NCBI GenBank assembly: GCA_050246015.1
Contig: JBFWWU010000003.1
Coordinates: 186,001-250,000 of the forward strand
Direction of reading: 5' to 3'
DNA: 64,000 nucleotides
Origin: JTS-AC122 sp050246015
Lineage (GTDB): Bacteria > Planctomycetota > Phycisphaerae > Phycisphaerales > UBA1924
Below the pieces are notes generated by a model. It was given only the letters and a program-made list of their open reading frames with translations, did not search any database and was not told the origin of the DNA. The translations under genes were made by a program, and so were the position numbers. Each line of letters starts with the position of its first letter. Positions within the stretch are counted from its first letter, which is position 1. Of this stretch, positions 30,974-38,956 are shown piece after piece.

Positions 30974-31951
30974 ATGGTCATGCCCACCCCGCCGCCGCTT
31001 GCCCGGACGCGACTGGCGCCCTCACCCACCGGGGCCCTTCATCTGGGGAACGCCCGCACCTTTCTCGTCAACTGGGCGCTGGCCCGCCGGCGCGGCTGGA
31101 GGGTCGTGCTCCGCATCGAGGATCTGGACGGGCCGCGGGTCAAACCCCAAGCCGCCCGCGGCATCCTCAGCACCCTGGAATGGCTCGGGATCGACTGGGA
31201 CGAAGGGCCGATCGTGCAATCCGCGGACCTGGAGCCCTACAGGCATGCCATGCGCAAACTCGCGGCGCACGCTCGCGTGTTCGTTTCGAACCTGTCGCGA
31301 GGCGAGATCGAGGCGGCAGCGTCCGCGCCCCAGGAAGGTTCGGGCGAGGTACCCTTCCCCCCGTCGCTAAGGCCACCGCTCGCCCCCCTCGATTTCGACC
31401 GGCTCGACGCGCGCGAGTCCAACTGGCGGTTCGCGCTCCCCGCCGGCTCCAACGTCGTCGAGTTCGTTGACCAGTTCGCCGGCGCCCAGCGCCTGGACGT
31501 CGCCTCGTCCATCGGCGATTTCATCGTCTGGACCCGGCGACGCCAGCCCGCTTACCAGCTCGCCGTCGTCGTGGATGATCACCGCCAGGGCATCACTCAC
31601 ATCGTTCGCGGCGACGACCTCCTTCACTCCGCCGCCCGCCAACTGCTCCTCTACCGCGCCCTGGGGTACCGGCCCGAACCGATCTACTTCCATCTCCCCC
31701 TCGTCGTCGGGACCGACGGCAAGCGCCTCGCCAAACGCCACGGCGATACCCGTGTAGATTCTTACCGCGCCCTGGGCGTCCCCGCGGAGGCCGTCATCGG
31801 GCTCGTCGCGCACTGGTGCGGCGTCACCCCCGAGCCCCGGCCGCTCGCCGCGGCGGAGTTCAAGCACCTGCTCGACCTGACTACCATTACCCCTCACCCC
31901 GTGGTCTTCACTCCGGAGCACGACGCATGGCTTCGCCGACACGCGCCCTGA
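30974..31951 (+). CDS. gluQ: glutamyl-Q tRNA(Asp) synthetase (GluQ)
   Basis: Truncated glutamyl-tRNA synthetase that attaches glutamate to queuosine at position 34 of tRNA(Asp). The 325-aa length fits GluQ, not full GltX, because the anticodon-binding domain is missing. It has the HIGH-like segment RTRLAPSPTGALHLGNAR (residues 11-28), RIEDLDGPR, QSADLEPYRHAM, QLAVVVDDHRQGITHIVRGDDLL and KMSKS-like KRLAKRHG (about 250-257). The zinc-binding Cys residues usual in GluQ (a CxC after the YxxA(M)xxL helix) are replaced: here the segment reads VFVSNLSRGEIEAA. ATG 30974 or 30980 may be the start. Its end overlaps the DUF192 gene by 25 bases. Confidence 0.88.
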   Translation: MVMPTPPPLARTRLAPSPTGALHLGNARTFLVNWALARRRGWRVVLRIEDLDGPRVKPQAARGILSTLEWLGIDWDEGPIVQSADLEPYRHAMRKLAAHARVFVSNLSRGEIEAAASAPQEGSGEVPFPPSLRPPLAPLDFDRLDARESNWRFALPAGSNVVEFVDQFAGAQRLDVASSIGDFIVWTRRRQPAYQLAVVVDDHRQGITHIVRGDDLLHSAARQLLLYRALGYRPEPIYFHLPLVVGTDGKRLAKRHGDTRVDSYRALGVPAEAVIGLVAHWCGVTPEPRPLAAAEFKHLLDLTTITPHPVVFTPEHDAWLRRHAP

Positions 31952-32499
31952 ACCTTTCCTCACTCCGCGGTTTCATGATGCTGCTCGTCGCCTCGATGGC
32001 GTCCATCGCCCTTGTCGGCTGCGACGAGAAGACCTCGTCCGACGTCGCCACCGTCAAGATCAAGGGCCAGACGTTTCACCTTGAGATCGCCGCGGACCCG
32101 GATAAGCGGTACCTCGGGCTGGGCAAGCGCAAGACCATCGAGGACGACGGCGGGATGATCTTCGTGTTCCCCCCGGCGGATATCCGCGTTCAGTCATTCC
32201 TGATGCGCGACTGTGAGACCGATATCGACATCATCTACCTCGACGGCTCGGGGCGCGTCCTCTCGATGCACCACATGCCCAAGGAGCCGCCGCGGAACAC
32301 GGAGACGGAAAAGGCGGATGATCCCAAGATGGACGAGGCGTACCACGCCCGCCTCCCGAAGTATTCCAGCAGGTTCCCCTCGCAGATCGTGATCGAACTC
32401 AAAGGGGGCAAACTCGAAGAACTCACGTCCAAGTATGGGCTGAAGGAATCCGACAAAGTCGATTTGGACGTCGAAGCCCTCAAGAAACTCGCCCGCTGA
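31927..32499 (+). CDS. DUF192 family lipoprotein
   Basis: Exported protein of 190 aa with a signal peptide and lipobox (SMASIALVGC, Cys32), followed by a DUF192 domain: VKIKGQTFHLEIAADPDKRYLGLGKRK, DDGGMIFVFPPADIRVQSFLMRDCETDIDIIYLDGSGRVLSMHHM and SRFPSQIVIELKGGKLEEL. DUF192 proteins are small beta-barrel proteins of unknown biochemical function, often secreted. ATG 31927 has GGAG eight bases upstream and lies inside the 3' end of gluQ; ATG 31975 would give a shorter signal peptide. An insertion after MPKEPP (about residues 119-140) is rich in charged residues. The overlap suggests co-transcription with gluQ without implying a shared role. Confidence 0.88.
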   Translation: MASPTRALNLSSLRGFMMLLVASMASIALVGCDEKTSSDVATVKIKGQTFHLEIAADPDKRYLGLGKRKTIEDDGGMIFVFPPADIRVQSFLMRDCETDIDIIYLDGSGRVLSMHHMPKEPPRNTETEKADDPKMDEAYHARLPKYSSRFPSQIVIELKGGKLEELTSKYGLKESDKVDLDVEALKKLAR

Positions 32500-32530
32500 C
32501 CCCCCTCCCCCACCCTCGCGCCACGGGCCG

Positions 32531-33112
32531 CTACCGATTCGTCCCGGGCACCCACAGCACGTCCGATGCGCCGTTGTTGTTCGCCACCCGGCACAGGACG
32601 AACAGCAGATCGCTCAGCCGGTTGAGGTACCGCACCGTCTCGGGGTTGGTGGTCTCCGCGTGCTCGCGCACCAGAGCGACCGTCAGGCGTTCGGCCCGGC
32701 GGGTAATGGTCCGGGCCAGGTGCAGCGCCGCCGACAGCGCCGATCCGCCGGGCAGGATGAACGAGTTGAGCGCCCCAAGTTTCTCGTTGTACTGATCGAT
32801 GGCGCCTTCGAGCCGCTTCGTCTGGGATGCGACGATGCGCAGTCGGGAGCCGGTCGGCTCGTCCGGACCGACCGGACAGCACAGGTCCGCGCCCACGTCG
32901 AACAGATCATGCTGGATCGACTTGAGCAGGTCGGCGATGCCTGCCGCGGATGCATCCGCCTGAACGATCGCGAGCCCCAGCGCGGCGTTGGCCTCGTCCA
33001 CGGTGCCGTAGGCCTCCACGCGAATGTCGGTCTTGAGCGCGCGCGACGCGTCTCCGAGGCCCGTGGTCCCGTCGTCTCCAGTGCGGGTGTAGATCTTGGT
33101 GAGTTTGACCAT
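32531..33112 (-). CDS. PduO-type cob(I)alamin adenosyltransferase
   Basis: Transfers adenosyl from ATP to cob(I)alamin to make coenzyme B12. The 193-aa protein begins KLTKIYTRTGDDGTTGLGD, where the ATP-binding TRTGD.GTT.L motif is expected, then ALKTDIRVEAYGTVDEANAALG, FDVGADLCCP, FILPGGSALSAALHLARTITRRAERL and YLNRLSDLLFVLCRVAN, all hallmarks of the PduO/MMAB family. It is of normal length and has GGAAA before ATG 33112. No other cobalamin gene lies near, and I saw no cobalamin riboswitch in the short upstream region. It converges on the DUF192 gene. Confidence 0.94.
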   Translation of the reverse strand: MVKLTKIYTRTGDDGTTGLGDASRALKTDIRVEAYGTVDEANAALGLAIVQADASAAGIADLLKSIQHDLFDVGADLCCPVGPDEPTGSRLRIVASQTKRLEGAIDQYNEKLGALNSFILPGGSALSAALHLARTITRRAERLTVALVREHAETTNPETVRYLNRLSDLLFVLCRVANNNGASDVLWVPGTNR

Positions 33113-33179
33113 GTGTGCGTTTCCGTAACTACTCAGGGTATCGCCACCCCCGCCGGCTCGATCGCGGGCCAGGGGGACG

Positions 33180-33207
33180 AAAAAACCCCGGGCATCACCC
33201 GGGGTTT
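33180..33207 (-). terminator. rho-independent terminator after the haloperoxidase gene
   Basis: AAACCCCGGG (33183-33192), loop CATCA, CCCGGGGTTT (33198-33207). Read on the minus strand the stem is followed by a run of six T residues. It starts 26 bases past the haloperoxidase stop codon. Confidence 0.92.
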
Positions 33208-33232
33208 GGAGGCAATATGCGCGGCGGAGATC

Positions 33233-35248
33233 TTACGGGCAGCCGTTGAAGAGCGCCGTGATGAAGTCGAAGAAGTCCTGCGAGTTCACGAACCCGTCAC
33301 GGTTGAAATCGGCTTCCAAGGCGAAGAAGTCGGTGAGGAAGTCGAAGAAGTCCTGCGAGTTCACGAAATCGTCGCCGTTCCAGTTCGCGGGGCACGAGAC
33401 CCGGCCCTGGTAATAGCGTTTGGCCAGTTCGGCGGCGCGGAGCCCGATCGTGTGACCGTTGATCCGACCCGTGAAGTCGTCGAAGTACGGATGGATGCCG
33501 CCCCAGAGCCGGCTGATGCCCGCCTCGTCGGCGGCATCGAAGTAGGTCGCCCATTCGATCGTCATGGTCTGAGTCGGCCCGAGCTCGAACTCCAGGTACT
33601 GGTTCTGCTGGAAGGTGTACCCGCCGATGCCCCCCGGGAAGTAGGGGCTGCCCGTGTACTTGGCCATGACTTCCGCCGCCGAACGGCTGAAGGTGCTGTG
33701 CCCCGAGTAGTACCCGGCAAAGGGAGGCGTCACGAACGTGCTGGCCTGGTACGGGAACCAGATCTCGCCGAGGATCCAGCCGACCCCGCCGATTTCCATG
33801 GACGGATCATCGGGCTGACCCAGCCACGCGCGCACCGCGATGTCGCCGACGTGGTCGTTGGTGATGTTGCCGTCCATGTCGCGCTCGACCAGATGCTCAA
33901 AGCGCCCGCCGGGCTGTACGTCCGCCGCCGTGATCACCGCGGTCAGGTTGTCTTCCAGCGGGATGCCGTTGGGGTTGTACGACGGGCCGTTGGGATCCGA
34001 CGACTGGCCCAGGCTGCACATGTACCGGATGGCGCAGATCGGCCTGACCGAGTCGTAGATCCCCTTGGCGCCCCAGCACGCGACCGCGGCGTCGTGCACC
34101 GCGCCGTTGATGGCCAGGTACATCTTGACGTCCCATTCCAGGCGCGGCACCACCGGCCCCTCCCCGAAGATGCGGTGCTGGTACCCGGGTGTATCGGAGA
34201 CGTCGTTCGCCACAACATTCCAATGCCCCGGCGGGGTTTCGGAATCCGGCCCGTCCGCCCAGAACTCAGCAAGAATCCGGGCATAATCGCCGCGCAGCAC
34301 GACGTTGGACTCGTAGGGCTGCCCCGTCACCGGGTTGACCGGGTACCCGGTCCCGTCGTTGGTCCCCAGAGGGCTGTTGTGGAAGTGGTTCAGGCCGATG
34401 TCAATGGTCACCCCGTCCGCGGGAGTGAGGTACGAACTCTTGCGGAGCACGTCCATCATCGCGTCCTTGAACTGAGCGTCGGTCGCCGTGCCGAGCATCG
34501 GCTGAGGACCCGGGAACAGGTAGGGCAGTTCCGGCGGACCCGTGCGGACCAGGGCAAACGGCGTGACGTTGTTCCAGTGCGGGCAGACGAACGACTGGAT
34601 CGCCGCCCCGATGATGATCCCGTTCTGCTTCACCAGATACGCCAGCGCCAGCGGCTGCCAGCGGTTGGGATCCGCCATCGTGATCCCCTGGAGCGCCACG
34701 ATCAGCGGCGCGTTGACGGGCATGTACCCGTTGTTCGGCGCGTAGTTTCCTCCTTCGTTGCTCCCGTCGGTCAGACGTGAATCGCGGATATCCTGGAAGA
34801 TGCGGTTTCCAAGCGCCGCGGGGGTGTTGCCGACGGTGGAGGTGTTGTTGATGTCGTACCCGCGCGCCACAAAGGCGGCGTCCAGGGCCGGGAGGATCGC
34901 GTCGGCGCTGATCGAGTTCTGGAACCGGTGCCGGATCAGCCGGTACGCCGCGTAACTGATCGTCTCGGCACGGGCCGCTTCGACATCCGCCGCGGTCGCC
35001 CGCTCGTGATGGATCACCTGGTCGGCGTGCGCGTCGTACGCCGCCCAGGCGTCGTACATCGCGATCGACGTGTGGTACAGGTTTCGTGCGTGGACCGGGG
35101 GCCTGGGGCGGTCCAGCCGGATCGCGGCCAGCAACTGCTCATCCCAGTACCGGGCGGCGGACTGCTGGGCCAGAGATTGCCCGGCCGCCATCAACAAGGC
35201 GACCGCTCCCGCCGCCGCGCCCACGCGCATGCGAACTCGACTCTTCAT
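33233..35248 (-). CDS. secreted vanadium-dependent haloperoxidase-like protein with C-terminal dockerin-like repeats
   Basis: A 671-aa exported protein of the PAP2/vanadium haloperoxidase class, which oxidises halides with peroxide or acts as a phosphatase. A signal peptide ends near SLAQ (about residue 28). The vanadate or phosphate ligands are recognisable: IYDSVRPICAIRY (about 400), YYSGHSTFSRSAA (about 514) and ISRLWGGIHPYFDD (about 580). At the C-terminus two EF-hand-like segments read DDFVNSQDFFDFLTDFF and DFNRDGFVNSQDFFDFITAL, which likely serve as a surface or sorting module. AGGAGG lies seven bases before ATG 35248. The N-terminal 250 residues carry conserved helical features of the family. 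Halide specificity is unknown. Confidence 0.87.
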   Translation of the reverse strand: MKSRVRMRVGAAAGAVALLMAAGQSLAQQSAARYWDEQLLAAIRLDRPRPPVHARNLYHTSIAMYDAWAAYDAHADQVIHHERATAADVEAARAETISYAAYRLIRHRFQNSISADAILPALDAAFVARGYDINNTSTVGNTPAALGNRIFQDIRDSRLTDGSNEGGNYAPNNGYMPVNAPLIVALQGITMADPNRWQPLALAYLVKQNGIIIGAAIQSFVCPHWNNVTPFALVRTGPPELPYLFPGPQPMLGTATDAQFKDAMMDVLRKSSYLTPADGVTIDIGLNHFHNSPLGTNDGTGYPVNPVTGQPYESNVVLRGDYARILAEFWADGPDSETPPGHWNVVANDVSDTPGYQHRIFGEGPVVPRLEWDVKMYLAINGAVHDAAVACWGAKGIYDSVRPICAIRYMCSLGQSSDPNGPSYNPNGIPLEDNLTAVITAADVQPGGRFEHLVERDMDGNITNDHVGDIAVRAWLGQPDDPSMEIGGVGWILGEIWFPYQASTFVTPPFAGYYSGHSTFSRSAAEVMAKYTGSPYFPGGIGGYTFQQNQYLEFELGPTQTMTIEWATYFDAADEAGISRLWGGIHPYFDDFTGRINGHTIGLRAAELAKRYYQGRVSCPANWNGDDFVNSQDFFDFLTDFFALEADFNRDGFVNSQDFFDFITALFNGCP
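33263..33367 (-). repeat. 30-bp direct repeat pair encoding the NSQDFFDF module
   Basis: Bases 33263-33292 and 33338-33367 are identical over 30 bases, 75 bases (25 codons) apart, within the 3' end of the haloperoxidase gene. Bases 43688-43713 in the kelch/Ig gene match 26 of these positions with one difference. The repeats encode FVNSQDFFDF. Confidence 0.85.
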
Positions 35249-35557
35249 GTGGCTGCCTCCTCTTGCTCAAGTTGAATCTGTTGAGCTCCAGAACACCCAT
35301 CGAACCGCGCGCCCGCAGCGCGCACCTACGGAGCGTCAGCCCTTTTGGCAGGATTCCAAAATTATTGATGAAATTCTGGAATAAACTGTGCCGGCGCGAC
35401 CGCGATTCAAAGGTACAGACATTTGCCGGCCTTACAAGCCATTTTCCACAATTTTGCACAATCTCGTCTCCCGAACGGGGTTGAGTCGGGTCCAATCACC
35501 CGTCCAGCCGCCCGAAACACTTGACACGCGGCGTGAATTCGGTGACCTTCCCGGTTT
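35249..35557. promoter_or_regulatory. AT-richer intergenic region between haloperoxidase and comEC
   Basis: Divergent promoter region of 309 bases with no convincing gene. Bases about 35340-35400 and 35445-35465 are clearly AT-richer than the surroundings. ATTCCA (35353-35358) and TGGAAT (35377-35382) form an inverted repeat around AAATT-containing sequence. On the minus strand AATAAT (35366-35361) could be a -10 for the haloperoxidase gene with a leader of about 113 bases. TTGACA at 35521-35526 looks like a -35 for comEC but has no good -10. CACAAT occurs twice nearby (about 35449 and 35460). Confidence 0.45.
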
Positions 35558-38269
35558 GTGCCCCGTATCCCCTTTGAACTTTCAGGTGCGGCGACAGCGC
35601 CAGGACCCGGGACCCGCGGCGAGTCTCCGGTCGGTTTCCGGCCGGCGCGCCGTTCCCTCTGGGCGTGCCTGTTTCTGGCGCTTGGGTACGTCGCCGCGAG
35701 AACGTGGGCGGGGGTGCCGCTCCCCTACATGTTTGGAATGGCGGCCCTGTTCGGGGCCGTCGGCATCGCGGCGCGAGGATGGGCATGCCGATTCGCGCTC
35801 GCCGCCGCGGTCCTCATGATCGCCGCGGGGTGGTTCCAGTGGCGCGTGACGCGGACGATCGCCGAAATGGACCGGGACTTCGAGCAAGTCGCGGGCCGAC
35901 GCGAGTCTCGCGTGCCCTGCTGGCTCGAGCCCGCGCTGGTGAAGGCGGCGGGGATCGTGACCGAGCCCCCGCGCGAGTCGGGCCCGCCGCGCGGGTCGCT
36001 CGCGGAGTATTTCAGGGCGGGCCGATCGGTGACGCTATCGGTGCGGCTGCGCGAACTCGCCGGGCCCGCGGGATCCAGCGATGCCGCGTGGCGCGTGCGC
36101 GTCATCCTGCCCGCCGACGAGGCACGGGAACTCGCTGGGTCGATTCGCGTCGGCGACTTCGTGTCGTTCTCAGGGCACCTCACGCGCGACGGGCCCGCGC
36201 TCAATCCCGGTGAATACGACCGCCGGATGCTGGGCGCGCAGGATGGATCGATCGGCACGATCCGCGTGCCCGATGCGGAACTGATCGAGGTGGATCGCGC
36301 CCGCGCGGACACCTGGCGGGCCGCCACCTGGCGCGCCGTGGGACTGGCCCGAGCCCGGGCGGCGCAGTCGCTCGACGCCATCCTGGGCGCCGACCCGTCC
36401 GGAGAACCACCCTCGCCGGGGGGTACCCCCGGGCCCGGCATCACTCCGGCCACGGCGGGGCGAGCGCTCATCGCCGCGATGCTCCTTGGTGAGCGCGAGC
36501 CGGGGTACGACGAGGCTGATCGCGCGTTCCGGCGGCTGGGACTGGTGCACCTTGTCGCGATCTCGGGCTTCAACCTTGCGATCCTCGCCGGGCTCGCGCT
36601 GTTCCTGACCCGGCTGCTGGGCGACCTGGGGCGCCTTGAACCTCTCATCGCCGGCGCCATCGTCGCGTCCTACATGCTCGTCGCTCCGGCGGAGGCGCCG
36701 ATCCTGCGATCGGGGATCACGCTGCTTGTCTTTCTCGTCACCGAAGCCATCGGACGCCGCTATGACCGCTTGACGCTCCTGGGTTGGACGGCGGCCGGGC
36801 TGCTCCTCTGGCGCCCGATGGACCTGTGGTCTCTGGGGTTTCAACTGAGTTTCGGGATCGTGGCCGTCCTGCTCTGGCTGGCGGAATCGACCAAGGGCCG
36901 GCTGTTCGGGGTCGAACTTCGCGGCGTCCTCGAGCCGCGCCGCTCCGGGTGGCTTTGGGGCCTGCGCGACGCGGCGCGATTCGGCATGGACCATCTGCGG
37001 ACGCTGATCGCCACCAGCCTGCTGGCCTGGTGCGTCGCGATGCCCATCGTCGCGCATCACACCGGGGTGATCAGCCCCTTGGCGGTGCTCACGACCCTGC
37101 TCGTGCTGCCGCTGACCGTCTTCGTGCTCTGGGCCGGATATGTGGCGCTGCTGGCGGGCGTCATCTGGCCGGGAGCCGGCGCGGCGCTGGGCTCGCTCCT
37201 GACGCCGCTGGGCGAACTCCTGGCACGCGTCGTCATGCGGCTGGATGACCTCCCCGGGATGACCATCGGCGTGCCTCGCGTATCGGCGGCGTGGGCGATC
37301 GTCGCGACGGCGTGCGTCGTCGCGTGGTTCCGGTGGTGGCGCGCCGCGCACTGGGCCGCCTGGGGAGCCACCCTGGTCATGATCGCCTGGCTGGCGGCGG
37401 AGATCTGGAGCGGGGCACGCCTGCCCCGCGGCGTCGTCGTGCGCCTCGATACACTCGCCGTCGGCGATGCGACGTGCCACATCGTCCGGTCCGGCGACGA
37501 GGCGATGTTGTGGGACGCCGGAGCATCGAACCCCGCTTTCGGCATCGTCTCGCTGCCACGGATCGCCCGGGAACTGGGCGTCGGGCGCATCCGCACCGCG
37601 GTCGTGACGCACGCGAACCTGGATCACTTCGGCGCGCTGGCCGACGCGGCGGAGAGCCTGGGCATCGAGCGGATGCTGGTGTGCCAGTCGTTCCTGGATG
37701 CCGCCACCGCGCGCCGGGATGGCGCGCCGGCGAAACTGGTGCGGATGCTCCGCGCTCACGGAATCGACGTTGAGGCAGTGGGAGACGGGTTCACGCTGCC
37801 GCTGGGTAAGAGCACGCTCTCGATTCTCTCCCCGCCGCGCGCACCCGGCGCGGTCTTCGAGAGTGTGAACGACTCCTCCCTGGTTGGGCTTGTTCGGCCG
37901 GACGACACCGACCGTGGGGGCATTCTGCTGTGCGGGGATATCGGCCCGGGGGCCATCCGCGGGCTCCGCGACCGGTATCCCGGATTGAACGCGGCCGTGC
38001 TCGAACTCCCTCATCACGGCAGTTTCAATCACGAATCCGCCGCCCTGGTGCACGCAAGCGGCGCCTCGCACGTCGTCCAGTCCACCGGGCGACAGCGGGC
38101 CGTTGACCCCCGCTGGGACGACGCGAAGCGCGGCCGCTCATGGCGCTGCACCGCGCTTGACGGCTGCTCGTCCTTGATCTTGGGCCGGGACGGAACCTGG
38201 ACGGAAGCCGGGTGGGTGCGGACCCCGCTGGATGCCCGGGCCTTGAATCCACACACGACAGCCCGCTGA
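35558..38269 (+). CDS. comEC: ComEC/Rec2-type DNA uptake membrane protein
   Basis: Inner-membrane channel for single-stranded DNA during natural transformation. The 903-aa protein contains the three expected parts: an N-terminal DUF4131-like region with early membrane helices (residues 35-90) and a soluble beta domain (ELAGSIRVGDFVSFSG); the Competence membrane domain with GLVHLVAISGFNLAILAGLALF and about ten helices (residues 320-600); and a C-terminal metallo-beta-lactamase-like domain with VVTHANLDHFGALADA, ILLCGDIGPGAI and VLELPHHGSFNHESAAL. In the first metal motif THANLDH replaces the usual THxHxDH (Asn for the second His), so nuclease activity may differ. GTG 35558 is the start, with no clear ribosome site. 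A J-domain gene follows 26 bases later. Confidence 0.9.
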   Translation: MPRIPFELSGAATAPGPGTRGESPVGFRPARRSLWACLFLALGYVAARTWAGVPLPYMFGMAALFGAVGIAARGWACRFALAAAVLMIAAGWFQWRVTRTIAEMDRDFEQVAGRRESRVPCWLEPALVKAAGIVTEPPRESGPPRGSLAEYFRAGRSVTLSVRLRELAGPAGSSDAAWRVRVILPADEARELAGSIRVGDFVSFSGHLTRDGPALNPGEYDRRMLGAQDGSIGTIRVPDAELIEVDRARADTWRAATWRAVGLARARAAQSLDAILGADPSGEPPSPGGTPGPGITPATAGRALIAAMLLGEREPGYDEADRAFRRLGLVHLVAISGFNLAILAGLALFLTRLLGDLGRLEPLIAGAIVASYMLVAPAEAPILRSGITLLVFLVTEAIGRRYDRLTLLGWTAAGLLLWRPMDLWSLGFQLSFGIVAVLLWLAESTKGRLFGVELRGVLEPRRSGWLWGLRDAARFGMDHLRTLIATSLLAWCVAMPIVAHHTGVISPLAVLTTLLVLPLTVFVLWAGYVALLAGVIWPGAGAALGSLLTPLGELLARVVMRLDDLPGMTIGVPRVSAAWAIVATACVVAWFRWWRAAHWAAWGATLVMIAWLAAEIWSGARLPRGVVVRLDTLAVGDATCHIVRSGDEAMLWDAGASNPAFGIVSLPRIARELGVGRIRTAVVTHANLDHFGALADAAESLGIERMLVCQSFLDAATARRDGAPAKLVRMLRAHGIDVEAVGDGFTLPLGKSTLSILSPPRAPGAVFESVNDSSLVGLVRPDDTDRGGILLCGDIGPGAIRGLRDRYPGLNAAVLELPHHGSFNHESAALVHASGASHVVQSTGRQRAVDPRWDDAKRGRSWRCTALDGCSSLILGRDGTWTEAGWVRTPLDARALNPHTTAR

Positions 38270-38284
38270 ACCTCGGGCGCCTCA

Positions 38285-38290
38285 TACGAT
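38285..38290 (+). promoter_or_regulatory. -10-like element TACGAT five bases before the J-domain gene
   Basis: TACGAT ends five bases before ATG 38296 and there is no Shine-Dalgarno motif, so a leaderless transcript is possible in addition to read-through from comEC. The same hexamer and spacing occur before xdhC on the other strand. Confidence 0.3.
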
Positions 38291-38295
38291 GCGGC

Positions 38296-38676
38296 ATGTC
38301 GCAGACGATGTACGACATTCTGGGCGTAACGCCGAACGCCAGCGCGGAGCAAATCAAGCGGGCGTACCGGGAAGCGGCGCGTCGGCACCACCCGGACGTG
38401 AGCGAGTCCGGCGACGCCGCCGAGCGGTTCGCCGAGGCGACTCGGGCGTACCAGGTGCTGTCGGATCCTGAGTCGCGCCGTGAATACGACGCCACCCTTG
38501 CCGGCCGCGGCGGTGCGACCCAAGCGGCGCCGGGAAGGGCGCACTACACCTGGACGAACGTCGCGACCCATGCCTCCGCGGAAAACGGTGGCGCCTCGCA
38601 CGCGGGCAAGGCAGACCTTGACGAGATGTACAACGCCTTTTTCGGGAGCCGAAACTCGAAGACGGGTGACGGTTGA
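38296..38676 (+). CDS. J-domain (DnaJ-like) protein
   Basis: A 126-aa protein with an N-terminal J domain (residues 5-67): TMYDILGVTPNASAEQIKRA, then REAARRHHPDVSESG with the HPD tripeptide that stimulates DnaK, and ATRAYQVLSDPESRREYD. The remaining 60 residues are Ala/Gly/His-rich with no zinc-finger or substrate-binding domain, so this is a class C J protein that recruits Hsp70 to some particular client rather than DnaJ itself. It follows comEC by 26 bases. The C-terminal DLDEMYNAFFGSRN may be a short helix. The client is unknown. Confidence 0.9.
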   Translation: MSQTMYDILGVTPNASAEQIKRAYREAARRHHPDVSESGDAAERFAEATRAYQVLSDPESRREYDATLAGRGGATQAAPGRAHYTWTNVATHASAENGGASHAGKADLDEMYNAFFGSRNSKTGDG

Positions 38677-38956
38677 CTCCGGCCCGGGCGCGGGAACGAT
38701 TAGCCAGCGCCCACGGAAATGGACCGTTGTTTGCCGCTCCGTGATGTATCCCGGTTTCGCGACCCCCCGAAAAGTCACAATGCGTGCGTGACTCGGCCGA
38801 TGGATCAATCGGCCCCGGTTGCGTCGTTTGGCCGCCGGCGCGACATGACACGCAGGCACCCCCGGTCACTTTCAGCCTCTTGAATCCGTCCGTTGACGCT
38901 TCGCTCTTTGCCCACGCTCGCGCCGCTCTGTCTCGCCCCACGTTAGGATCTGCAAC
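38677..38956 (+). promoter_or_regulatory. intergenic region before the sugar transferase gene
   Basis: No gene is evident in these 280 bases. GGCCGAT (38795-38801) and ATCGGCC (38808-38814) form a perfect 7-bp stem with a six-base loop, without a T-run; it may end the comEC-dnaJ transcript or be an operator. TAGGAT (38944-38949) lies seven bases before GTG 38957; it can be read as a -10 for a leaderless mRNA or as a ribosome site (AGGA). Confidence 0.4.

Noticed and set aside
30970..30980. GTGTATGGTCA shared between mscS and gluQ upstream regions as a common promoter
   Set aside because: At gluQ the TATGGT overlaps the start codon itself and no later start would keep the conserved N-terminus, so it cannot be a -10 there.
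33113..33179. Cobalamin riboswitch ahead of the adenosyltransferase
   Set aside because: The gap is too short for the structure, and no B12-box-like sequence was seen.
33263..33367. CRISPR array
   Set aside because: The two 30-base repeats are in frame within a coding sequence, 75 bases apart, and encode a repeated protein motif; there are no spacers or cas genes.
35521..35548. TTGACA at 35521 as a complete promoter for comEC
   Set aside because: The -35 match is perfect but no acceptable -10 lies 15-19 bases downstream.
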